Origin: Xenorhabdus japonica
GTDB lineage: Bacteria > Pseudomonadota > Gammaproteobacteria > Enterobacterales > Enterobacteriaceae
DNA length: 64,000 nt
Direction: 5' to 3'
NCBI RefSeq assembly: GCF_900115195.1
Contig: NZ_FOVO01000017.1
Location: 1-64,000, forward strand
In this document: one piece after another, positions 19,267-27,513 of the stretch
Layout of the letters: each line of letters begins with the position of its first letter
Numbering within the stretch: position 1 is the first letter of the stretch
Position numbers and translations under genes: made by a program
The notes under the pieces: generated by a model
Database searches by the model: none
Seen by the model: only the letters and a program-made list of their open reading frames with translations
Told to the model about the DNA's origin: nothing

Positions 19267-20262
19267 ATGGCCAACAAATTAAAATTATTATTGGCAAGTA
19301 CATTTTTCATTGGCACGATGAGTAGCTTTGACAGTTTAGCGAATTATTATTGCCAATATTCTACGGGTTTTGTACCCGGCAGGACTCCGGTTTCTTTTGG
19401 TACAATTACGGTTCCTCGGAGTCATCCTATCGGAACAACCATTAAAGAAATACGTCTGGATCAAGTGGATGAAAAAGGTAATATCGTTCTCTGTAATACT
19501 CCCACCCACACAACATGGGAAGCCCCTGATCTTGCATCTGCAAACTATAACTATGATGCTATTTATGAATCTGGTGTTCCGGGAGTTGGTATCCGCATTA
19601 ATACGTGGGCACCGGGTTATGGTATTGATTGGCTACCCAGAACGGCGACCAATCCATTCACTTGTCCCCCACCGAGGCAATTTCAACGGGGAAAACAATA
19701 TTGTGGTAAATCATGGGGTTATTTAACAGTTCAGTTAATCAAGATTGCGCCAATAACCGGTTCAGGAGCCGTCAGACGGGTGAACTTAACTCGTGCTAAA
19801 TTAGGTTATGATACTCTTGTTCACACTTTCTATTTGTCGAATACGTATATCATGACTAAAGGCTGTTCTCTCAGTCAAAAGGTGGTTCCAGTCAATATGG
19901 GAGATATTAAAAAAAGTGATTTTCGAGGTATTAACAGTACGGCGGGCATGCGGCATTTTAATATCAAAATAGAGTGTGATGCTAATGTAAATGTTGGAGT
20001 GACTCTGGATGGAAACCCTGCAAATTGGAATACCAAAAATATTTGGGCATTAGATTATAGTGACAACGTCACGGCAACAGGAGTCGGTTTGCAGATATTG
20101 TATCTAAATCGCCCCGTATCAAACTCCCCGTTTATATTTGGTTCCAGCCAGTTAGGTGGAAATATAACAATTCCATTGCAAGCCCGTTATGTTCAGACGG
20201 GTGCGGAAATTACACCGGGCAAAGCAAATGCCACAGCAACAATCACGTTAACTTACCAATAA
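19267..20262 (+). CDS. Two-domain fimbrial tip adhesin (FimH/MrpH-like)
   Basis: 331 residues with signal peptide (MANKLKLLLASTFFIGTMSSF). The N-terminal part (about 25-185) is Cys-containing and Pro/Gly-rich (YYCQYSTGFVPG, FTCPPPRQF, QYCGKSWGY) and fits a receptor-binding lectin domain. The C-terminal part is a pilin domain starting KGCSLSQKVVPVNMGD, with the terminal strand ATATITLTYQ. The operon has no minor pilins, so this subunit probably caps a simple fimbria made of one shaft pilin. Receptor unknown. Confidence 0.85.
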   Translation: MANKLKLLLASTFFIGTMSSFDSLANYYCQYSTGFVPGRTPVSFGTITVPRSHPIGTTIKEIRLDQVDEKGNIVLCNTPTHTTWEAPDLASANYNYDAIYESGVPGVGIRINTWAPGYGIDWLPRTATNPFTCPPPRQFQRGKQYCGKSWGYLTVQLIKIAPITGSGAVRRVNLTRAKLGYDTLVHTFYLSNTYIMTKGCSLSQKVVPVNMGDIKKSDFRGINSTAGMRHFNIKIECDANVNVGVTLDGNPANWNTKNIWALDYSDNVTATGVGLQILYLNRPVSNSPFIFGSSQLGGNITIPLQARYVQTGAEITPGKANATATITLTYQ

Positions 20263-20269
20263 ACTCTCG

Positions 20270-20303
20270 CCCTCCATAACAGCAATATTATTGTTATGGA
20301 GGG
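20270..20303 (+). terminator. Stem-loop ending the fimbrial operon
   Basis: CCCTCCATAACA (20270-20281) pairs with TGTTATGGAGGG (20292-20303), seven bases after the adhesin stop. The inner CAATATTATTG can pair further. Weak U tail. Confidence 0.75.
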
Positions 20304-20447
20304 ATATTAAAATTGCCTTAGAAACTGCCCGTCTGCGACCTTTTGGCTCTGTCGCCATACATAATCGCTTGGCTGTGCCCAATAAATGTGTCGATTAACG
20401 ATAAACACGGGTGATTGCTAATGATTTAAAATTCCGACTATTTTCGA

Positions 20448-20525
20448 TTAACTTCTGGTGTCAGAGAGACATAAATTTTGGCAAAAATCATCAACGCCGC
20501 AGTAAAATTCTTCTAAAGTAATCAT
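20448..20525 (-). pseudogene. Remnant of a transposase N-terminus
   Basis: The 25 codons beginning MITLEEFYCGVDDFCQ look like the start of an IS982-type transposase and then run into unrelated sequence and a stop. The open frame extends 43 codons further upstream, without support as part of the gene. Flanking sequence 20304-20794 has no other convincing gene and reads like insertion-sequence scar. Family assignment is from memory and weak. Confidence 0.4.
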
Positions 20526-20815
20526 AGCCTGAAGGTCCCCACTATTTTGTTTTCTTTGATAAAAACTTTGATCTTGCCTCAAGTGCTTTAATTCCCTTCT
20601 TAAGCGAAATTTAGGTAAATTAGCTTGAATGTAACCACAAAATACGGATCGCATATCATCAGGAAAATTTAATTTCTCTTTTTTTAATTTACTCCGGGGA
20701 ATAGTGACAGATCTTACTCTTTCCGAACCATATCTGCCTTGAGCAAAAATAGGTGGAATCGTAAAGGATTAAGCTGTTAATTCATTATATTGTCATGAGT
20801 GGGTGGTTAATTATT

Positions 20816-21610
20816 ATGCGTTCAACTCAATCTTCGGACTCTTCATCTGCCAAGGAAAAACAGGCCAATTTATCTAAATTTGATCCTGCAACGTTTGATA
20901 AATATGCAGAACTCTATGAAAGAATGATCTCTTGGCCTTATCGTAAGGAATTAGAGCTTCCAACGTTAGAAAAATTACTTGGAGATCTCTCTGGTTTAAA
21001 TGTGCTGGATTTCGGGTGTGGGCCTGGTGTAATTTCGCGCTGGTTGAATGAGCAAGGAGCAAAATGCATTGTTGGTCATGATATTTCCGAAGGCATGCTT
21101 AATTATGCCCGCCGACGTGAGGAAAAAGAGCAGCATGGAATTCACTATATTTCAAAGATTAATGAAAATTATAACGTATATTTCGATGTAGTCCTTGCTG
21201 TTTATGTGATGCCTTGTGCGGCTAACTACGAGGACTTAATGGCGATGAGCCAAACCATGGCCAGAGTGTTAAAACCGGGTGGTCGGCTGCTCACACTACC
21301 TATCCACCCTGATTTCAATTCAGATCCGGAATATTATCGCCCCTTTGGCTTTCGTCTGATTGAAGAGCAACCGCGCACGGACGGTAGCTCCCTTCGGCTT
21401 CACATCTGCCAGCCACCTTACGATGTTGATATACAGGCCTACTATTGGTCGCGTCCGACACTGAAAAATACGTTACAGCAGGTCGGTTTTCAGACTGTAA
21501 ACTGGAAATCGTTGAATGTGTCGGCCAACACTCTGATCTCGAATCTTTCATCCTACGTTCAATGTCCACATGCAGCCATTCTTGAATGTATCAAGGGGGA
21601 TGCATGTTAA
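20816..21610 (+). CDS. Class I SAM-dependent methyltransferase, orphan
   Basis: 264 residues from ATG 20816 (MRSTQSSDSSSAKEKQ), which has a GGTGG upstream; an ATG 21 bases earlier has none. The SAM-binding motif I is NVLDFGCGPGVISRWL (about residues 62-77), with motif II-type IVGHDISEGML and VLKPGGRLLTLPI. It resembles small-molecule methyltransferases of the UbiE/ToxA type with FDKYAELYERM at the N-terminus. Substrate unknown. It lies alone between a transposase remnant and hrpA, in slightly more GC-rich DNA than the spacers, which suggests acquisition. Confidence 0.82.
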   Translation: MRSTQSSDSSSAKEKQANLSKFDPATFDKYAELYERMISWPYRKELELPTLEKLLGDLSGLNVLDFGCGPGVISRWLNEQGAKCIVGHDISEGMLNYARRREEKEQHGIHYISKINENYNVYFDVVLAVYVMPCAANYEDLMAMSQTMARVLKPGGRLLTLPIHPDFNSDPEYYRPFGFRLIEEQPRTDGSSLRLHICQPPYDVDIQAYYWSRPTLKNTLQQVGFQTVNWKSLNVSANTLISNLSSYVQCPHAAILECIKGDAC

Positions 21611-21810
21611 TCAATTCTGACCAGCCTTCTTTCTCCCATAAGTCCAGGTTGTTCTATCTGCCAGATTACTTCCTCGGATTGGAAGGTCCTTGGCAACAGC
21701 CATTCTTGTGGGGCGGTCCCCGTCGTTCCACGCACAATGAAATCCCCTGCGTGCAGGGAACGCACCGTAGTGAAATATTATTGACCATTGTTGAAATGCT
21801 GTTTAGTTAG
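21604..21810 (+). CDS. Short ORF overlapping the methyltransferase stop; probably a truncated gene
   Basis: The ATG at 21604 overlaps the methyltransferase TAA and follows a strong AAGGGGGA, the arrangement of a translationally coupled second gene. The first 40 residues (MLINSDQPSFSHKSRLFYLP, then DYFLGLEGPWQQPFLWGG) read like protein. From about 21720 the frame passes through a CRISPR-repeat-like sequence and ends after 68 residues. I read it as the 5' end of a lost gene. No family recognised. Confidence 0.35.
   Translation: MLINSDQPSFSHKSRLFYLPDYFLGLEGPWQQPFLWGGPRRSTHNEIPCVQGTHRSEILLTIVEMLFS
21742..21764 (-). repeat. Single CRISPR type I-E repeat-like sequence
   Basis: On the minus strand GCGTTCCCTGCACGCAGGGG followed by ATT resembles the type I-E repeat core GTTCCCCGC-N3-4-GCGGGGAT, with the CCCTGC/GCAGGG stem at 21745-21758. 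There is only one copy, and no cas gene or array is in this window, so it is at most an isolated unit. It could also be an unrelated GC-rich hairpin. Confidence 0.3.
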
Positions 21811-21942
21811 TTTTAGTGTTTTTTGGGGTTATTGGTAGTAGTTAAAAGTATGTTGTAACTAACTAGGTTGATAATCGAAAAAACGGGTAATAAAAATATT
21901 ATCCATCTTTTCCAAATAAAAATTTTAAGTAAAACTCACGAT

Positions 21943-21972
21943 TAGGGTTGTAGTCATTTGACTACAACCCTA
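21943..21972. terminator. 14-bp perfect stem-loop after hrpA
   Basis: TAGGGTTGTAGTCA / TGACTACAACCCTA with a two-base loop, six bases beyond the hrpA stop. No clear U run follows on the minus strand. It may stop transcription from either side. Confidence 0.65.
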
Positions 21973-21978
21973 TACATA

Positions 21979-24900
21979 TCACGATGCAATATTTTCCATT
22001 ACCTGCAAAATACGCTTGTCTGATATTGGGTACGCAGTACCCAGTTGCTGGGCAAACAAACTGATCCGAAGCTCTTCAATCATCCAACGAACTTCTTTTA
22101 CTTCCGGCAATTGTTTCTGTTGGATTGAAAGTTTTGCCAACCATTGTTGCCATTGACGCTGGATATTCTCAATCCTGCTCATATGTGCTCTATCCTTGTT
22201 AGGATCCACTGCTAATTTTTTCAGTCGGCGCTCAATTCCATTCAAATAGCGCAGAACATTTGCCAAACGCTTCCAACCGTGGGAAGTCACGAATCCATTA
22301 AAGACCAAACCAGAAATTTGTTCTTTGATATCCGATAATGCCAGTGCGAGGGAAATATCTACCCTCCCTTTAAGACGCTTATTGATATTAAAGACTGCTG
22401 TCAGGATCTGTTCTACTTGTTTGGCGATATCAACTACTGCATCATTCAAATCAGCACGAACTTTATCCTGTAAGCTGGAAAATGCCTGTTCACTCCATGC
22501 CAGGCCGCCATTTTCTGAAATCAACCTATCAACACCACAGGAAATACAATCATCAATCAAATCCAACACTTTTCCATATGGATTGAAATACAGCCCCAGT
22601 TTAGATTTATTCGGTAATTTTTCATGCAGATATTTAATCGGGGATGGAATATTCAGTAATAGCAAGCGGCGCGTTCCTTCCCACATTGCATGCTGTTGTT
22701 CGGATTCGGTTTCGAACAATTTAATTCCGATACAGTCCTTTTCATCCACTAATGCCGGAAATGCCTTAACGGAATAACCCCCGCGCTTCTGCTCGTAGCA
22801 ATCAGGCAATTCACCAAAGCTCCAGATATGTAATCCACTTTGCTCTATGCCATCGTCTGCAACCGCCGAAAGTGTTTCCTGAACTTTTCCTTTCAATTTC
22901 AGCTTCAATACTGACAGATCTTTCCCTTCTGCTAACGGTTTATTTTTTTCACCTGTTCTTTTCTCTCCAAGAATGCGGAATGTGATCTTTAGGTGTTCAG
23001 GCACTTGTTCCAATTGCCAGTCATCACGTGACACCGTCACTCCCGTCATGCGACGTAATTCTTTCTCAAGGCTGTCCAGTAAAGGAGCCTGAGGTTGTGT
23101 AACCCGCTCCAGAAATGCCTGCGCATAGTTAGGTGCCGGGACAAAATTACGACGTACTGGTTTTGGTAGTGATTTAATCAATGCAACAACTAATTCATGG
23201 CGAATGCCCGGAATTTGCCAATCAAATCCTTCATCCTTGACCTGATTCAATATCGGTAAAGGAATATGTACGGTAACGCCATCAGCATCAGTTCCCGGTT
23301 CAAGTTGGTAACTCAAGCGGAATTTCAAGTTATCTTGATACCAGTAATTCGGGTAATCCAATGCACTGACTTTGTTTGCATCTCCCTTGATCAACATACT
23401 CTTTTCAAAGTTGAGTAATTCCGGTTGATTTTGACTGGCAACTTTCCACCAGCGATCAAAGTGACGCGATGAAACAACATCTTTACCAATTCGCTGATCA
23501 TAGAAACTAAACAAAATTTCATCATCTACCAGAATGTCCCGTCGACGAGATTTATGTTCCAGTTCTTCTACTTCTTCACGCAATTTCAAATTAACGCGGA
23601 AAAATGAGTGGCGAGTTTGCCAATCACCTTCTACCAAAGCATGACGGATAAACAATTCGCGGCACAGTATAGGGTCTATTAGGCTATAATTGACCAATCG
23701 CCCTGTCACAATTGGCAGTCCATACAAGGTAACTTTTTCTGTTGCCATCACCGCACCCTGAGACTTCTGCCAGTGCGGTTCACTATAGTGCTTTTTGATT
23801 AGATGAGCAGCCAGTGGTTCTACCCACTCTGGTTCGATCCGTGCCGCAATCCGTCCCCACAGGCGACTGGTTTCCACTAGTTCAGCAACCATTCCCCATT
23901 TAGGCGACTTTTTAAATAATCCGGAACCAGGAAAAATAGAAAAATGGGCATTGCGTGCACCAGTATATTCCTGTTTATCCGTATCTTTCTGGCCAATATG
24001 GGATAATAACCCTGTCAGCAAGGCAACATGGATACTGCGATAATCGGCTTCCTGAGCGTTGATCGGTAAACCAATTTCTTTTACAACTTGCCTGAGCTGA
24101 GTGTAAATATCCTGCCATTCTCTAACACGGAGATAGTTCAGATAATCTTGACGGCAAAGTTTGCGGAACTGAGAACTGGAAAGCGCTTTTTGCTGTTCTA
24201 CCAGAAAATCCCACAATCTCAAGAAAGCGATAAAATCTGAATCCTTATCTGCAAAACGGCGGTGTTTTTCATCAGAAGCCTGCTGTTTTTCTAACGGCCT
24301 TTCCCGTGGATCTTGAATCGATAGTGCTGAAGTAATCACCATCACTTCGCGAACACAACCATGCTTCTTGGCTTCCAGTACCATGCGAGCCAGCCGGGGA
24401 TCGATAGGCAACTGAGCCAATTGGCGTCCCATTGAGGTCAAGCGATAAGTCGCATCTGACAATGACTCTGGGTCAATAGCTCCCAACTCTTCCAATAGGC
24501 GAACACCATCTTGAATATTGCGTTTATCCGGTGCCTCAACAAATGGGAATGCGCTGACATCTCCCAAACCAATAGAAGTCATTTGCAAGATAACGGAAGC
24601 CAGATTAGTACGCAGGATTTCAGGATCAGTGAATTCTGGGCGTGACAAAAAATCATCTTCCGAATAAAGGCGAATACAAATCCCGTCTGAAACACGACCA
24701 CAACGCCCTTTTCGTTGGTTGGCAGATGCCTGCGATATAGGTTCTATAGGCAAGCGTTGTACTTTGGTTCGATAGCTGTATCGGCTAATGCGTGCAAAAC
24801 CTGTGTCGATCACGTATTTGATGCCAGGCACAGTCAATGATGTTTCCGCCACGTTAGTGGCCAAAATAATACGACGACCAATATGAGGCTGAAAAATTCT

Positions 24901-25899
24901 GTTCTGTTCACTGTTAGACAACCGAGCAAAAAGTGGCAGAATTTCGGTATGCGGGAAATTTTGTTTATTAAGTGCATCCGCCGTATCACGAATTTCTCGT
25001 TCACTGCTCATGAACACTAGTATGTCACCAGCGCTTTCACGTCCCAATTCATCTACTGCGTCAATGATGGCTTCAAGCTGATCCCGATCACTGTCATTAT
25101 CATCACTAGCCACGGGACGATAGCGCACTTCAACCGGATAAGTACGTCCAGATACTTCAATAATTGGCGCATTGCTAAAATGGCGGGAGAAACGTTCAGG
25201 ATCAATGGTTGCAGAGGTAATTATGACTTTCAGATCAGGCCGCTTTGGCAATAATTGACGCAGGTAACCGAGAATAAAATCGATATTTAAGCTGCGCTCA
25301 TGAGCTTCATCAATAATCAACGTATCATATTGCAATAACAAACGATCTTGTTGCAATTCTGCTAACAAAATACCGTCAGTCATCAATTTGACTAAAGTAT
25401 TTTCACTGACCTGATCATTAAAACGAACTTTATAACCGATCGTCGAGCCAAGTACTGTTTCCAATTCATCCGCAATGCGATTAGCAACTGAACGTGCTGC
25501 CAAACGACGAGGTTGGGTATGGCCGATCAGCCCTTTGACCCCTCTTCTCAATTCAAGGCAGATTTTGGGGATTTGGGTCGTTTTACCCGAACCGGTTTCC
25601 CCGGCGATGATAACGACCTGATTATCCCTAATGGCTTTATAGATATCGTCTTTTTTCTGGCTAACTGGTAGATTTTCAGGATATTGAATCGAAGGACATG
25701 CGACCTGACGATTTATGACTTTCTGTTTTGCAGTAGTAATATCCGCAGCAATAGATTGTGCTACAGCCTGCAAGGAGGCTTGATTCTTTATTTTTGCTGC
25801 TCCATGCAGACGTTTTCTTAAACGGAACTGATCGCGCAGCGATGTGTGATCAAGTTCAGCGAATAATTCAGCAAATGGTGCTGTCAAAGGTGATTCCAC
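21979..25899 (-). CDS. hrpA: HrpA, DEAH-box ATP-dependent RNA helicase
   Basis: 1306 residues (E. coli 1300). Helicase motifs in order: Walker A GETGSGKTTQIPK (about residue 97), DEAH in LIIDEAHERSLNID, SAT in IITSATIDPERF, NVAETSLTVPG, and motif VI QRKGRCGRVSDG. The winged-helix/HA2/OB region and the long C-terminal domain specific to HrpA follow. In E. coli it acts on ribosome and mRNA metabolism, including rescue of colliding ribosomes and fimbrial mRNA processing. Monocistronic and divergent from azoR. Confidence 0.98.
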   Translation of the reverse strand: MESPLTAPFAELFAELDHTSLRDQFRLRKRLHGAAKIKNQASLQAVAQSIAADITTAKQKVINRQVACPSIQYPENLPVSQKKDDIYKAIRDNQVVIIAGETGSGKTTQIPKICLELRRGVKGLIGHTQPRRLAARSVANRIADELETVLGSTIGYKVRFNDQVSENTLVKLMTDGILLAELQQDRLLLQYDTLIIDEAHERSLNIDFILGYLRQLLPKRPDLKVIITSATIDPERFSRHFSNAPIIEVSGRTYPVEVRYRPVASDDNDSDRDQLEAIIDAVDELGRESAGDILVFMSSEREIRDTADALNKQNFPHTEILPLFARLSNSEQNRIFQPHIGRRIILATNVAETSLTVPGIKYVIDTGFARISRYSYRTKVQRLPIEPISQASANQRKGRCGRVSDGICIRLYSEDDFLSRPEFTDPEILRTNLASVILQMTSIGLGDVSAFPFVEAPDKRNIQDGVRLLEELGAIDPESLSDATYRLTSMGRQLAQLPIDPRLARMVLEAKKHGCVREVMVITSALSIQDPRERPLEKQQASDEKHRRFADKDSDFIAFLRLWDFLVEQQKALSSSQFRKLCRQDYLNYLRVREWQDIYTQLRQVVKEIGLPINAQEADYRSIHVALLTGLLSHIGQKDTDKQEYTGARNAHFSIFPGSGLFKKSPKWGMVAELVETSRLWGRIAARIEPEWVEPLAAHLIKKHYSEPHWQKSQGAVMATEKVTLYGLPIVTGRLVNYSLIDPILCRELFIRHALVEGDWQTRHSFFRVNLKLREEVEELEHKSRRRDILVDDEILFSFYDQRIGKDVVSSRHFDRWWKVASQNQPELLNFEKSMLIKGDANKVSALDYPNYWYQDNLKFRLSYQLEPGTDADGVTVHIPLPILNQVKDEGFDWQIPGIRHELVVALIKSLPKPVRRNFVPAPNYAQAFLERVTQPQAPLLDSLEKELRRMTGVTVSRDDWQLEQVPEHLKITFRILGEKRTGEKNKPLAEGKDLSVLKLKLKGKVQETLSAVADDGIEQSGLHIWSFGELPDCYEQKRGGYSVKAFPALVDEKDCIGIKLFETESEQQHAMWEGTRRLLLLNIPSPIKYLHEKLPNKSKLGLYFNPYGKVLDLIDDCISCGVDRLISENGGLAWSEQAFSSLQDKVRADLNDAVVDIAKQVEQILTAVFNINKRLKGRVDISLALALSDIKEQISGLVFNGFVTSHGWKRLANVLRYLNGIERRLKKLAVDPNKDRAHMSRIENIQRQWQQWLAKLSIQQKQLPEVKEVRWMIEELRISLFAQQLGTAYPISDKRILQVMENIAS

Positions 25900-26907
<1,008 letters not shown>

Positions 26908-26930
26908 TAAAGATTATTTTAACAAAAATG

Positions 26931-27278
26931 CTATTTAATAAAGAAATAAGCGCGCCACATAGCGCGTTTATTTCTGTACCCAGTGACCATTAATGCCGAT
27001 CCTGAAACAGCACGGCTTACCAATTTTTCTCCCACTATTTTTGCGACTTGCTCTATTGTCATGTTATTTTGAGCCGCGATCTCAGCATATTTCTTTTTAC
27101 GCTCATCATTAATTTTTTTAACCATTGATTGAGCATCTTGGGTATTTTTTACTGGTGCCAAATAGCCACTGAATGTCTCCCCCACCAGCCTTTGTTGTTT
27201 TGCTTCACTCAGCGTCATACCCACAGCAGAAGAGCTGAACAGCAGACTCAACACAAGTATCACTCCGACTTTTTTCAT
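26931..27278 (-). CDS. ydbL: YdbL, periplasmic partner of the YdbH-YnbE lipid bridge
   Basis: 115 residues from the internal ATG (MKKVGVILVLSLLFSSSAVG), which gives a signal peptide and matches the E. coli start; the open frame runs 26 codons further without support. The DUF1318 core is visible: AKQQRLVGETFSGYL and MTIEQVAKIVGEKLVSRA. In E. coli YdbL modulates the YdbH-YnbE complex in outer-membrane lipid homeostasis. The C-terminus (GYRNKRAMWRAYFFIK) differs from E. coli. Last gene of ydbH-ynbE-ydbL. Confidence 0.92.
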   Translation of the reverse strand: MKKVGVILVLSLLFSSSAVGMTLSEAKQQRLVGETFSGYLAPVKNTQDAQSMVKKINDERKKKYAEIAAQNNMTIEQVAKIVGEKLVSRAVSGSALMVTGYRNKRAMWRAYFFIK

Positions 27279-27288
27279 ATTCCAGCCC

Positions 27289-27513
27289 TTAGAATAAGTT
27301 AGAGTTATTTTTAAACATATCTTCAATTTGCCTGTCGACCTTAATATGAATTTCATGCTCGATCTTTACGTTCATGTTTATATTGATGGGCTTATCCGGT
27401 GTTGCTACTTCCAGTCTGACACAACCCACCAATGCCATATTAAGTAAAGCCATACTGACCAACATCACACTCATTTTGAGTGTCGGCAACTTGAATCCAA
27501 AATTCATTATCAT
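27289..27513 (-). CDS. ynbE: YnbE, small outer-membrane lipoprotein partner of YdbH
   Basis: 74 residues with lipobox MALVGC (Cys31), then VRLEVATPDKPININMNVKIEHEI. Two Met codons near the start (MIMN) and one at residue 14 could serve as start. Its ATG overlaps the ydbH TGA (ATGA), so the two are coupled. In E. coli YnbE multimerises and docks on YdbH to span the periplasm. Mature length about 44 residues, as in E. coli. Confidence 0.93.
   Translation of the reverse strand: MIMNFGFKLPTLKMSVMLVSMALLNMALVGCVRLEVATPDKPININMNVKIEHEIHIKVDRQIEDMFKNNSNLF

Noticed and set aside
15150-20262. Naming the operon mrx (Xenorhabdus fimbriae)
   Set aside because: Only four genes are present and I cannot recall the MrxA sequence well enough to claim identity.
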